64,000 nt of DNA, taken from Microplitis mediator. Its lineage: Eukaryota; Arthropoda; Insecta; Hymenoptera; Braconidae. Numbering within the stretch: the first letter of the stretch is position 1; each line of letters begins with the position of its first letter. The position numbers and the translations under genes were made by a program. The notes under the pieces are model-generated. The model made no database searches. It had not been told where the DNA came from and saw nothing but the letters and a program-made list of their open reading frames with translations. Shown here in pieces: positions 11,301 to 24,100 of the stretch. The stretch covers positions 1,024,501 to 1,088,500 of the forward strand of contig NC_079979.1 in NCBI RefSeq assembly GCF_029852145.1, read 5' to 3'.

Positions 11301-12001
11301 AACTATCTTTTTTAAAAATTTTTTATGTATAGAAATTACTCCTATGTTAGCACAATAGAATTTACTATATAGACATATTTCCTATAGGGAAATGTACTAT
11401 GTAGCATAGGAAAATTTACTATGCTAACATGGGAATAATTCCTATGTTGCATAGTAAATTTCCCTATGCTACATGTAAATTTTCCAATGCTGCATGGTAT
11501 ATTTTTCTATGTTCACATAGGCAAATTTATTATGCTCGCATGGTAAAAATTCTTATGCGAACATAGGAAATATTACTATGCAACATAGGAAAATTACCTG
11601 TTTTTTTTTCTCCGTGTACAAAAACAACCTTATACCGCGAGTTTGTAGCTTGAATATTTAAAAAGTTACAGCCTTAATAGTAAAACCGCAAATATTAAAA
11701 ATTTTTTGTGGTTTTGACTCTAGTCTTGTTTTTAAATTTTAAATTAATGGACTCGCGTCTCAGAACTTTTTTTTCACAAATTAAATTTTTTTTTAAAATA
11801 AAAAAAAAATGTTCTTAGATTTATCGCAGAAAAACTAAAAAAATTGAAATTTAAAAATAACAAACTTGTTGAAAAATAATACAATTTATTTTTTAGTGTG
11901 ATCTTTACAACGGCCAAGATTGTTGCCATGGTTATGAGTGTTCTCACCGCTCTCACGTCGGCACTTGCAGACCCTACCGTCAACTATACACGAGCCTTTA
12001 A
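8389..12001 (+). CDS. secreted inhibitor-cystine-knot-like peptide, copy 1 (2 exons)
   Basis: Exons are 8389-8478 (30 codons) and 11897-12001 (34 codons plus TAA), joined by a phase 0 intron (GTAAGA at 8479, AG at 11895), giving 64 residues. Residues 1 to about 25 form a signal peptide: Lys3, Lys5, then a Leu/Ile core. The mature part has six Cys spaced C-x4-C-x7-CC-x4-C-x8-C, the inhibitor cystine knot pattern, with CCxxYxC. Cys1 ends exon 1 and Cys2 opens exon 2. An acceptor at 8371 just before the ATG suggests a 5' UTR intron from GTAAAT at 8308; TCAGT at 8282 may be the initiator. AATAAA is at 12045. Known ICK peptides act outside the cell as channel blockers, inhibitors, antimicrobials or signals; which applies cannot be told. 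The intron is filled with transposons but the exons are intact. Confidence 0.82.
8501..9427 (+). repeat. family R1 copies, diverged (intron of peptide copy 1)
   Basis: A head (TCTGTCTATTGG..) runs to a first AGCGGGAAATTAAAAA end near 9117. A second 3' portion with TACGTACGTACG and AGCGAGAAGTTAAAAA ends at 9427. So one copy plus the tail of another lie in tandem. Confidence 0.65.
9506..9573. repeat. intronic hairpin, GACTCGCGTCA arms
   Basis: GACTCGCGTCA is answered by TGACGCGAGTC about 50 bp on. Related hairpins (CTCGCGGCATTA.. TTTTTGTA .. TACAAAAA ..CCGCGAG) occur in introns of copies 4 and 5, and a second one in this intron is split by the element at 9726. Confidence 0.45.
10131..10838 (-). 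repeat. family R1 copy nested in the 9726-11616 element
   Basis: In inverse orientation it begins TTTTTAACTTCCCGCTAAG, carries a (TACG)n run at 10270-10310, and ends AGACCGATTTTTTTT. The ORFs here recur in the other copies only because of the shared sequence. Confidence 0.7.
10870..11285. repeat. GGGGCAAAATGG-type segment (family R2 relative)
   Basis: Dense runs of C and G with GGGCAAAATCGGCCCC and CATTTTGCC words end at CCCCCTTCCCCTATA. It resembles the TA-flanked R2 elements at 19744 and 24833. The ORFs on both strands are shadows of the words. Confidence 0.5.
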
Positions 12002-12059
12002 ATTTACGAGAAACAAAAAAACATGTACATAATTTTATTTAAACAATAAAATTGTTCAC

Positions 12060-12446
12060 AAATAAATAATAAATGTCTTTTTTCGCTGACACAGTGATTT
12101 TTACAGACATGTAATTACACGCGACAGATGCTGTACTCAATCATAATACATTTGCTCTATTCTATTTCTGTGGTTCATTGGCAGGGAGCCTAGTATATGG
12201 TGGGGACAACTGAATCGATCGCAGCGCCCGCTGTGGGCACAATTTTGTTGAATTATGCTCTCGTTGAAAATAAATACGTGAAAATTGAGTTTAAAAATAG
12301 TGCATAATAGTTATTGTGTCGTTAATGTTTGCTTTGCTAATCGTTTGAGATTCAAACAACTTTTATAATTTATCAATTCAAATCCGGTTCGGATAATGAT
12401 TTTCATCATTGCCTAAAAGTTGTTTTTTAAAAACACATTTTAAGTT
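12060..12446. other. spacer downstream of peptide copy 1
   Basis: Past the polyadenylation signal the DNA is unique-looking, with no exon, repeat or promoter that I can recognise. Confidence 0.45.
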
Positions 12447-12918
12447 CCCTAACGGACCCAAATAACGGTAAATTACGATAAACCCACCGTAAGTTACGGT
12501 AATCCACCGTAAAATGCCGATTTACCGTAAATTACGGTGGATTTACCGTAATTTACGGTGGTTGTACCGTACTTCACGGTGGATTTACCGTAAAATACGG
12601 AAATACGGTAATCCACCGTAAATTACGGTAATTCGGTAATCCACCCAAATTTTTTACGGTAGATTTATCGTATTCGACGATAAATTTACGGTATACCCGC
12701 CGTAATTTACGGTAATCCGCCGTAAAGTACCGATTTACCGTAATTTACAGTGGGGTTACCGTAATTTATAGTGGTTTTACCATAATTTACGGTAGTTTTA
12801 CCGTAATTTACGGTGGGTTCACCGTAATTTACCGTAAATCTACTTGAATTTTACGGTATTCTACGGTAGATTTACGGTAAAATTACCGTAAATTTACGGT
12901 AAATCATGTCTGCTAGGG
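12447..12918. mobile_element. CCCTAACGG..CTAGGG MITE built of ACGGTAAA words
   Basis: The outer ends CCCTAACGGACCC.. and ..TGTCTGCTAGGG are flanked by TT on both sides. The interior is an irregular palindromic mosaic of TTACGGTAA, CCACCGTAA and TTTACCGTA words. There is no coding content. Confidence 0.65.
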
Positions 12919-13085
12919 TTAGTACTTTCTTAGTTACGATTCACAAGCAAATTATCATGAATTAAAATAAAATTATTTATTTCAATTTTGTTGAATAAAC
13001 TCAATTTACTATTCTACTATTTTTAATAACTTTTATCATTGTAGTTGTCATGTATTATTTGTTTTGGTTTTATCGGTTATCCTTA

Positions 13086-13330
13086 CCCTAGCGGATCCGA
13101 ATTACGGTAAATACAGTGATTTACCGTAATTTACGGTACCTAGCAGAATTACCGTAAATTACGGTAATCTACGGTAAAATGCGGTAAATTACGGCAATTT
13201 GCCGTAGATTACCGTAATTTACCGTGGATTACCGTAATTTACGGTAATTCTGCTAGGCACCGTAAATTACGGTAAATTACGGCAAATTACGGTAAATCAC
13301 TGTATTTACCGTAATTCGGATCCGCTAGGG
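13086..13330. mobile_element. 245-bp palindromic MITE, CCCTAGCGGATCCG termini
   Basis: It reads CCCTAGCGGATCCGAATTAC at the left and GTAATTCGGATCCGCTAGGG at the right, flanked by TA on both sides. The two halves are near-perfect inverses made of ACGGTAAATTACGG words like those of the neighbour at 12447. Confidence 0.8.
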
Positions 13331-13616
13331 TATTCTATTCTAAAATAATAGTATTTATTATTTATTAAAATTTTTTATACTTAATTTCGTTATTGAAATA
13401 TATTTAATTTAATTTCTTCTGTCAAAAATTCAATTCCGCATTTTTATTTATATCATTATAAATTTTTATATTTTGATTTAACAACGAATTTTTATTTTTT
13501 AGACTGATTTTATATATCTTATATAATTCTCGAGCATGATTTTTTGTAACTATCAGATGTCGTTTTCGTCGCGCTTTCTGCCTATATGTGAAATACGAAT
13601 AAATAGACAGTCAACC

Positions 13617-14350
13617 CGGTAAATAATCCGCTCACGCGATAGTGGCTAGTGGGCTGTAATGAGCTCTATACAGTCGAGGAGGAAGTTGCGCATGCGTGGA
13701 CTGATCTTCACACAGTCGAGTAGCTCTGTTGTCAGCTGTAATTTCGAGAAGTTTGCCGGGCGCATGTTATGCTGAAAAGATAATACAATATCAAAAGCAA
13801 ATTCTGACGGTATTTCTTGGTTGTTTAATAAGAAATAAAGTTTCGAAAAATAGATTTGGATAATAATAATTCTGATAGCGAAAACTGTGACATACCAATT
13901 AATCACAAGTACTCATTTTATTTCTAATCATTAAATAGGATTACGATAGGTAACTTTGTTAAAGAATTTATTTGTGATTAATTTATTAATGATTAATATA
14001 TTTTGACGTTAGAATTTATTTAACTTAATTAAGTAGTAAGAAACAATAAGATAAAACAAGAATATTAAGTTATTAAAAAATGTAAAATCTGTGTATTTTT
14101 GCGACGTATGCTACTTATTTACCGATCGAGTGACCTCTCCACCTAAAAACCCACATACGTCCACCGTAGGGTGAAAAATTTTTTAAGCACCATGGGCAAA
14201 CCTCGCCTGCCAATACGGTCTCAGTGATTAATTTTTGCAGCAGAGATACAAAGCCTTGGCCCTAACGTGTCTCGGCTTTATACTATCCCTGCTGTAAACA
14301 TTACTCACCTCGACCGTAATGGCGCGAGGTTCATCCAAGGTACATAAATA
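13617..14350. repeat. duplicated segment A (partner at 59878-61830)
   Basis: From GGTAAATAATCCG it carries TAGTGGCTAGTGGGC, GAGCTCTATACAGTC and GCATGCGTGGACTGATCTTC, all repeated nearly unchanged at 59890-60060. The last part (CTCGGCTTTATACTAT to CCAAGGTACATAAA) recurs at 61746-61822. The 14085-14265 part is not found in the partner. The 86-codon ORF (-) at 13646-13906 is only partly conserved and is not called. Confidence 0.65.
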
Positions 14351-14561
14351 ACTATTTCTTGCATAGACAAAGAATTTTCGTACTTATCCTGTAATTATTC
14401 ACGTTTTAATTATAAAAATGATAAATTTACTTTTTAGAATGATATTACTTGTCGTTCTCAACTTACATAATTAATTTTTTCCGTCTATATGCATATCTAT
14501 AACTGTCATGAGATAAATATTTATCTTTGATCATTCCTAAAAATAATTTTTTTTCGCTATT
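14351..14561. other. AT-rich spacer, nothing recognised
   Basis: No exon, repeat or signal is recognised. Confidence 0.4.
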
Positions 14562-14660
14562 GAACTTGATATTGAACCGCAAATCGTGTAACCGCAGAAG
14601 TAGAATCGATAACAAATGACTATATATCGTGAATTATCATAACATATATACTCTCAACTC
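14562..14660 (+). promoter_or_regulatory. orphan copy of the peptide copy 2 promoter
   Basis: ATTGAACCGCAAAT (14571), AACCGCAGAA, AGAATCGATAACAAATG and ACTATATATCG follow one another in the same order and spacing as upstream of peptide copy 2 (minus strand, 24653 to 24560). The copy points rightwards, away from copy 2, and no peptide exon follows closely. It may be a relic, or an alternative promoter for copy 3, which has a possible 5' UTR acceptor at 18455. Confidence 0.55.
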
Positions 14661-15108
14661 CTGCCTGGAGTATTTGTTACTGCAGTGTGCAGTAGAATTA
14701 ACCGCAAGATAGGAGTAAATTCAACTTATTAACTTGGTAAAATTTGATGCATATTTAGTAACTGTTATCATTTATATGATATTTTTAACTACAAAAACAT
14801 TTACTGCAATCTTGTAGTAAATGATACTGCATATTATTGTCCATGATATGATGATAAGACGGCCAGATTAACATATAGATAGACAGAAAAACAAACAGAA
14901 AGATAGAGAGACAAACAAAAATTGCAAAAATGGTATAATGAAGATTAATAAATCATAAAGTTAATATTCCACAAAAAAATTTAATCAACAAATCAAATGT
15001 GCTAACAAAGCTTACAGATTCAGATACTCATATACTACGAAATATTTACTACGAAATTTTTGAAGTGGCATTTTGTCGTTACAATACTACTTCCATATTT
15101 TTAAATCA

Positions 15109-18100
15109 TTAACGTCTGCCTTCACTAATTGCTCCATTAGGTATACAATTGCCTTGGCTAAAATATGAACTGCATCCATAGAAGGAACAACAACCATAGC
15201 CTTGGGAAGGATGACACTGAGAAAGAAAAAAAAAGTTAGTTTTTAGAAATTTTTTTTTATAATTCAGTTTAAAATTTTTTTTTCATTTGTTTGCAACAAA
15301 CTCAATTATTTTATTTTTTAAATATTAGGGTTGTCCTTCTAAACCGTCTTAAATCGTAAAAAAGTTAACCAGGTTAATAAGCTGGTTAGCTCGTCAACTT
15401 AGTTGACTTAACCGGTTAACTTAATTAGCTTTTTTAATTAGTTAAAGATTAAAACGTTTAATTTAATTTTTTATCAATTTGCCATTGAATGTTGAGAAAC
15501 AAGAAGGGATAATCAAATCAAATAAAATTTTAAGCTGAAGAAGCAATTTTGTAATATAAATACATAAAACAATTTTAATATATGAAATTTTAAAGTCGAA
15601 AATAAAAAAATTAAAATTTCTCGTCGGTTTTAGATTTTTAGCTATAGAATATTAAATTTTGAATAAACGAGTTCGCGGATAAGTACTTTTTTTTAATAAA
15701 ATTTAATTTCGAAAAAAAAAGTCTAATGCCGCGGGCCTGTAAATTTGAAACTTCAAAAGTAATGATAGAAGTCAAATTTTTATAAAATAAAAAAAAATAC
15801 CGCGTTACTAGAACCATAAGGGCGTATAAAATAGTACCTTAGATAACTAGTGCCATCGAGTATAATACTCGAGTTCGGAGTTTGGGAACACGAGCGAAGC
15901 GAGTGTTACCAACCGAACGAGAGTATTATACTCGATGTCACTAGTTGTCTACGATATTTTATATAATGAATGCTCAAAATTAAAACGTCGTTAAATGCAT
16001 AACGTCAGCCTCATGCGGTCGCGATTATTTTAATAATTTGTCTTTATAGAAATCAATGTTTTTTTTTTGGTTCAAGTTATTTATTTATAAAAAATTACTC
16101 AAGTGCTTATTTATTTAATTATTAAAAATAAAATTGCATACTTATTTATTCAATAGAAATTAAAACAATCTTTTTATATTATTGTTTTATTAATCAATAA
16201 ACATGAAAACTAACCAAATACGAAGTCTAATACATGTGTATTATTCAAATTATAAACTTGAACAAATTTTTTTTTGATATAAATCTAATAAGTCTTAGAA
16301 TTTTAGGTTAATTAACATTCTCCTTTGATTAGATTTTATTAAAATGTAGTATTTATTTTTACTTTCAATCACTTTTTGATAAAATTAGAGTTCAGGTTAT
16401 AAATTTAAGGTGACACAAATTCATCAGTTAATGACGATCCACAATCGTTAGCCGATGAATTTAATGCGCATGTGTAATCTAGGGAATTTTCTTTGGTAGT
16501 GATGCAGTTTTAGGTAAAGGTGAGCTCACCCCGGTAACCTATCTTGAACATTTTGACAACTTGGATTACAGAGTAGGGATATATCACGCCTATTTTCGTC
16601 GAATTTCGGGGTAGAAGGAATGCACAAATGCTTTAAGAGAGTTTAAACACTGCATTTGACCAATCAGAAGTCATGAGTGTTTAATGAAAAAGTTTATGAG
16701 GCCAAGGTTAGGCATTTAACGGCGTTTATTTTAAGCATGTATTATATAAAAATTTTTTTTAACTCCAATCAAAGTAAAAATGTTGAAAACATTAAAATCA
16801 ATGGATAAATCGAAAAAAAATTTTTTTGTTATACGCTGTTTTGGTTTTAAGAAAAAATTTTTTTAAAGTCATAAGGGCGTATCCTGTTTTTTCGGTTGTT
16901 ATCAATTATAGGTCAAAGTAAGAAAAAAAATCTGGGCGTCGGTTGGCCCTGTGGGCCAGCCCCAAAACTTCCCGCTGTTTTCGAGCTCAAGGAGTTTGAA
17001 AACATCACTGTGAATATATTTTCGAGCTCTTCGAGCTCGAAAATGCTATTACATGCAGTCATTTTTTTATGAGCTTTTCAAGATCTAACAAGTAACGTTT
17101 TATGCTAGAGTTTAAAAGTTAAGAATCAAAAATCATTAATAAAGAAGCGGCTTTTAACTTTTTATTTTCGATTATGTTCTCTGAAGTACATGTTATTGAG
17201 GCAGAAATCAATGCCAGTGATCAAAATCAAGATTTAAATGAGTTTTGACTTAGGTCAGAGCAATAATATATGGAATATCCGAGAAAAACATTAAAGACTG
17301 GGTTTTTAAATTTTTTGCTGACAATATGTTTAAAACTAAGGAACAAGTTACATGAAATTATTTGATAATTGAAAAAGACTATAAAGAGAAAGAGTTGGTA
17401 TGATTTCAGACACATTTTAGCACATTAGATTTTGATTTATGCGGAAAAAATAACATTTTATGTTATTTTTTTAACTTTTCAGCGCCGATATCTTTTGAAC
17501 TAATGAACCAATTGTGACGTTCGAGGTGGCATTCGGCGCGTTTTATTGCGTTCTAGAGCGGATTAGATTTTAAAATTGATCGGATAAGTCACTTCGAAGA
17601 TAATCGAAAAAAACTGTTTTTTATCATTTCTTTCGCCAACGATTTCTCTCGAACAAATTAAACGATTGAGATGGTTGAGGTGGCATTCGACGCGGCTTAT
17701 AAAGTTCTAGAGCTGATTAGATTTCGAAGTCGATCGTTTCAGTCGTTTCCGAGAAATCACTAAAAAACTAAAAAAAAAAATTTTTTTTTTTTCGTAATTC
17801 GCTAATATTTTCGAGTCTACTTGATCAAATGATCTGAAATTTTCAGGAAAGTTGACGGCCAACAAGTTCTTTCAATTGCCACCTCAACCATCCAAATCGA
17901 TTCATTAGTTAAAAAGTTACAAAGAGTTTACACACACACACACACATACATACATACACTCGGACATTATTCTGAAAATAGTCAGAATAGCTTCCTAGGA
18001 CCTCAAAACGTCGACCTCTGATGAAAACTCGACTTTCGAAAATCGGACCGAAACCAATAACTTCCCAATTTTTCGAAAATCGTCGATTTTCTTAGCGGGA

Positions 18101-21100
18101 AGTTAAAAAAAAGTTATTTTTACTAAAATTAACTCGACCCTTTTTCTAAATAAATTTTATTATATTTTCAACTGTATTTTTATATATAAAAATTTTAAAA
18201 ACATTTGTTTTTCGACATACATATTTTCAAATAGAAAAATATTTGTTTTTACTTATCAAGTATCAATATTGTTTGTTATTGTAATTAATAAGTGTTTTTG
18301 TTTACAAGATCGAGTGACTCTTACGTATAGATATGCGGTAAATTATATTATCGAACTATCGGGTTCAAACGTGCATGGTTAAGACTAAAATATAAATACT
18401 CCTACCCGAAGAGTTGATCATCAGTAAACACAAAACCAACGTAATTGTTACATTCAGCGCAATAAAATAATTAATATGTCAAAGTTTACTATTTTGATTT
18501 TATTGGTCGCCTTGTTGGCTATCGGAGCTGAAGTTAACGCTTGTATACAGCATGGAGGAGATGTAAGTATTTTTATAAGTTCAATTATCATAAATTTTTC
18601 ATTATCTAAAATAAGGGCGGATGAAATGGGACCAGTAAGCAAAACAGACCCCAAAAATTTGGTAAATAGTATATTACACAACTAGGGAAGTAAAGTAAGA
18701 AATGTCTGAAATCACATGTTTGTTGGCCTAGGTGAAGCCGAGCCGCCATTATATGTGATCTGAGACATTTCTTACTCTACTGCCTTAGGTGTGTAATATA
18801 ATATTTCTATTACAATCGGAAATTTGGTCCAAGACCTTTATACGTAAGTCAAAAAACAATTTCGCTGTATTCCCATTTTGCCCACCCTCCCCCTATCAAT
18901 TATTTAGTTATTGATATATTAATAATAATGTCTTATGTGTTTGCAGTGTTCCGCAGGCGGTAATTGCTGTAATCCTTACCATTGCAGAAAAAATTACTTC
19001 GATAGACTTGAATGTGGAATGACAATGAGCTCATATGGTGACGATGACTAATCAGTCTCGGATTTTTTTTTTCTGACAATAATTATGATTGCAAAGATAA
19101 TAATTATTTTCGAAACCAAATAATTTGTCATGTAAAACTTTTTTTTTCATCTATTTGATGTATGAGTGAATTTTTTTGTAAGCTTCTATGTCAAATTTAA
19201 TGTTCAAAATTTATCAAAATAAATGACATATATTTGTGTAAATTATACGATTACATATATTATTATTTTATTTTATAAAATTGATTAAAATATGTATCCT
19301 TAGAAATTATTTTCTCAATTGATCTGAACAATTCATACAAATATATGGATAAAATATATGATTTTAACGAGCTATAATAAATTTAAAAGTATTTTCTGTT
19401 AGCGACATATTCCCGCCGGAAAATATTGAGTTGATAAACATAATTACTGTACATATTTTTTAAAAACGTGAGTGCCTGAGTCGAAAGTTCAGGTCTGTTT
19501 TCATCGTAATCATAGGAGTTTTGACCCATTCTGACACAGTTACGATCAAATCAGGCCCGAAATAATAATAATGTAAAATATAATAATAATGGTAATATTA
19601 TATTTAAAAATACCTAGCAACTCAAGTTCAAATCCCACTGGGGTCATATATTTTTTTAAATAATTTTTCATTTAAATAGCATAACATTATTCATAGTTGC
19701 TAATAATAATTATTAGTTGTATTATGTATTGATCATAATTATAGGGGAAGGGGGGGGGGCAAAAGGGGGTAGGGTGGGCAAAACGGGGTACCCCAAAAAT
19801 TTTATAAAAAAAAAAAATTTTTTTTTTTCGTCTAATTAGTATAAATCCGATATATTTGCGCACTTTTAGCCCTACGCATAACACCTAGGGCAAAATGGAC
19901 CAGCCGAAAATTTTTAAAAAATGATGCTTTCATATTTTTATCGTCAAATTGAAAAAATTATAATACACTAATCGATTTTTCGGCTGATTTGTTATAGCTG
20001 GGGCAAATTTTGCCACTAAAAATATTCAAAAATAATATTTTATTTTTTTATTGATAAAATATTTTAAATAATGCAAAATAATCTGCAATCTACAAAATCA
20101 AAAAACACGTTTTTTGGGTTCAAAATAATGACAAATAAGAAATACAGAATTGTTTTTTTTTATTAAATAGCAATTAGTAATTAAGCTAATCGAGGGGAAA
20201 CGATTTATTACACTTAAAAAAAATTTTCTTGAGTATTATAAAACCAAAAATAGTTGTCAAAAGAAAGAAATACATTCTTAATAATGAAAACAATTAAAAA
20301 AAAAAAAAAAAAAAAAATCATTTTTTGGAGGGAGGCCTCTCTGCCCCACAAAAATTTTTTTTTTTGCCTTCGTGTCCACCAATGATGTGAAATGTAGTTT
20401 TTCTTTATGTATATTACATATAAAAGATTCAAGTAATAAAATTTGATCGATTTTCAGAAATTTTTTTTTTCAACTTTTTTTAAGGGTACCCCGTTTTGCC
20501 CGCCAAAAATAAAAATTTTATTTTGCAACGGCAGCTGAAAATTTTGTCTATTTACCTCGAATATCACTAAAAACAAAAAGATTTAGCGTATTTTAGTCCT
20601 CGAAAACTTAGTATTTCCTTAGGTACCCCCTTTTGCCCCCCCCCCTCCCCTATAGTGCTTCATTGAAATTAATATTGATAAAAACATAATATGAAAAAAA
20701 TCTATCATGTTATTTGCGATTCAAAGTCTAGATTAAGAAGCAAAATTTTTATTTTTTTTTTACTCTGGATCGTAGTTGGAGATAGGATGTTATAGCTTCA
20801 AGGTCAGGAGAGGTGACTTTTATTCGCTTTGTAGAGATATAATCATACTATACAATTAGATATTACACATACGCTTAACTTATTAAATACAAATTATTAA
20901 TTATTTTCGCCCATCCCGAGATTCGAACCTACAACCTAACGCCCGCCGGACTATCGCTTTACTCCCTAACCACGTCCGGAATATTTGGGTCTTGTCTGAG
21001 GTGCGTTATAAGTTAGTCGTAAAATAATAATAAGTCATAATAATAATAATAATAATAATCGTACATCTTTTGATAACCTTTACGATTGAAACGGTACTGC

Positions 21101-24100
21101 TCAGGCCAGGTTTAATCGTATTTATTTTCCGAAACCGTCATCTACGCTCAAAACAGGTCTCGTTTTAGGCGGTAAATGAGACTTCAAAGGGTTTGGAAAC
21201 TTTTACGATTAAAACAGACCTGAGATTTCGACTCGGGTGTTATCATTTTCCATAGCGCAAGCAATTATTTGATCAACTAGACGTTACGTCACTTAGTCTT
21301 TAGTACAAATAAATTGTATTTATGTGTAGCACAGCTTAAACTTATATAAGTAAATGAATATTAAGCTATTGATTGGGTATACTCTGTGAAAAAAATCTGG
21401 GCGTCGGTTGACCCTGCGGGCCAGCCCCAAAACTTCCCACTGTTTTCGAGCTCAAGGAACTTGAAAACATCACTGTGAATATATTTTCGAGCTCTTCGAG
21501 CTCGAAAATGTTGTTACAGGGAATCATTATTTTATGAGCTTTTCAAGCTCTAACAAGTTACGTTTTATGCTAGAGTTTGAAAAGTTAAGAATCGAAAATC
21601 ATTAATGAAGAAGCAGCTTTTAAATTTTTATTATCGATTATGTTCTCTGAAATGAATGTGTTGAGGCAGAAATCAGTGTCAGTGATCAAAATCAATATTT
21701 GAATGAGTTTTGACTTAAGTCAGAGCAATATTATATGAACTATCCGAGAAAAACATTAAAGACTGGGTTTTTTAAATTTTTTGCTGATGATATGTTTAAA
21801 ACTAAGGAACAAGTTATATGACATTATCTGATGATCGGAAGAGACTATAAAGAGAGTGAGTTGGTATGATTTCAGACACATTTTAGCACATTATATTTTG
21901 ATTTATTGTAAACATATTGTGCAAATGTGTTCGGGTGTGTGCGAATGTGTGCGTATGTGTGCGAATATGTGCGTGCGTGTGTTCGGGTGTGTGTGTGTGT
22001 GCGTATTGGTTGATCGGTACTGTAATACGCGAATTTTTATTTCGACTTTACTTAGCGGAGTTATATTTTATTAATAATAATTTTAAAACTCCCCTCCGGA
22101 GTGAAATTCACTCCGGAGGGATTAAATTGAAAAAAAATTATTCACTCAGCGAAAACTCCCCTGCGGAGTGAATTTCACTCCGCAGGGGAGTGAATAATTA
22201 AAAATTCATTCACTCCGCATTCACTCCGAATTTAATCCGCATTCACTCCGCGAATTTTTTACAGTGTATTGGTGAATTACGAAAAAAAAAAAATTTTTTT
22301 TTTGTTTTTTAGTGATTTCTGAGAAACGACTCGAACGATCGACTTCAAAATCTAATCAGCTCTAGAACTTTATAAGCCGCGTCGAATGCCACCTCAACCA
22401 TCTCAATCGTTTAATTTGTTCGAGAGAAATCGTTGGCGAAAGAAATGATAAAAACAGGTTTTTTCGATTATCTTCAAAGTGACTTATCCGATCAATTTTA
22501 AAATCTAATCCGCTCTAGAACGCAATAAAACGCGCCGAATGCCACCTCGAACGTCACAATTGGTTCATTAGTTCAAAAGATATCGGCGCTGAAAAGTTAA
22601 AAAAATAACATAAAATGTTATTTTTTCCGGATAAATCAAAATATAATGTACTAAATGTGTCTGAAATCATACCAACTCTTTCTCTTTATAGTCTTTTTCA
22701 ATTATCAGATAATTTCATGTAACTTATTCCTTAGTTTTAAACATATTGTCAGCAAAAAATTGAAAAACCCAGTCTTTAATGTTTTTCTCGGATATTCCAT
22801 ATATTATTGATTGCTCTGACCCAAGTCAAAACTCATTCAAATCTTGATTTTGATCACTGACATTGATTTCTGCCTCAATAACATGTATTTCAGAGAATAT
22901 AATGGAAAATAAAAATTTATAAGCCGCTTCATTATTAATGATTTTTGATTCTTAACTTTTAAACTCTAGCATAAAACTTTAGTTGTTAGATCTTGAAAAG
23001 CTTATAAAAAAATGACTGCATGTAATAGCATTTTCGAGCTCGAAGAGCTCGAAAATATATTCACAGTGATGTTTTCAAACTCCTTGAGCTCGAAAACAGC
23101 GGAAAGTTTTGGGGCTGGCCCACAGGGCCAACCGACGCCCAAATTTTTAACTTCCCGCTAAGAAAATTGTAAATTTTCAAAAATTCGGGAAGTTATTGGT
23201 TTCGGTCCGATTTACGAAAATCGAATTTCCATCAGATGTCGACGTTTCGAGGTCCTAGGAAGCTATACTGACTAATTTCACGATGATGTCCGAGTGTATG
23301 TATGTGTGTACGTACGTACGTACGTATGTATGTATGTAAATATTCATAACTCTTGAACGGATGAACCGATTTTGATCGTTGAGGTGTCATTCGACGCGGC
23401 TTGTTAATGTCTTGAGGCCGTAAAAATTTGAACTTAATCGGTAGGGTGCGTTCAGAGATATTTCGAAAATAAAATTTTTTCAAAAATGTTTTATTTGGAT
23501 AACTTTTAATTTGCTCGATGGATTGATTCCAAAATCTAATCAGCTCTAAAACTCTATAAGCCACGTCGAATGCCACCTCAACCATCAAAATCGGTTCATT
23601 CGTTCAAGAGAAACCGTTGACGAAAGAATTCAAAAAAAATTTTTTTTTTGGTTTTTTCGAAATTTCTCAAAAACGACTCGATAAATCGATTTCAAAATTT
23701 GATCAGCTTTAGAACTTGATAAAACACGTCGATTGCCGCCTCAACCATCAAAATCGGTTAATTCGTTCGCGAGATATCGTGGGAGAAAGAAATGCTAAAA
23801 AATGGTTTTTTACAAAACAATGGCATACAAAAGTATTTGCGAGCTCGAAGAGCTCGAAAATGTATTCACAATAATGTTTTCCGAGCTCAACGAGCTCGAA
23901 AACAGCGGGAAGTTTTGGAGCTGGCCCGCAGGGTCAACTGACAGACCGATTTTTTTTCTTACTTTGACCTATTATTGATAACAACCGAAAAAACAGGATA
24001 CGCCCATGTGACTTTAAAAAAATTTTTTCTTAAAACCAAAAGGACGTATAACAAAAAAATTTTTTTTTTTCGATTTATCCATAGATTTTAATGTTTTTAA

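Larger units (their letters stand above)
9726..11616. mobile_element. non-autonomous TIR element, CACGGAGAAAAAAA termini
   Basis: It starts CACGGAGAAAAAAAAACAG and ends with the inverse, CTGTTTTTTTTTCTCCGTG. TA follows the right end; the left neighbour is CA, probably a decayed TA. Both ends are built from palindromic ACATAGGAA/TTCCTATGT words (9760-9905 and 11330-11590). The middle is occupied by a nested R1 copy and a GGGGCAAAATGG-type segment. No transposase is present. Confidence 0.7.
19473..21240. mobile_element. TIR element with nested insertions
   Basis: CCTGAGTCGAAAGTTCAGGTC at the left is answered by GACCTGAGATTTCGACTCGGG at the right. Inside it lie a TA-flanked R2 element (19744-20650) and a tRNA-like sequence (20908-20980, minus). 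No transposase ORF is present. Confidence 0.55.

Noticed and set aside
18454..18685. 75- and 69-codon ORFs over peptide copy 3
   Set aside because: One is antisense, and the other reads through the GTAAGT donor into the intron; the spliced form restores the family pattern.
21856..22171. Cys/Val-rich ORFs that look like cysteine-rich peptides
   Set aside because: They translate a GTGTGCG minisatellite; cysteines follow the DNA period, with no signal peptide or knot spacing.
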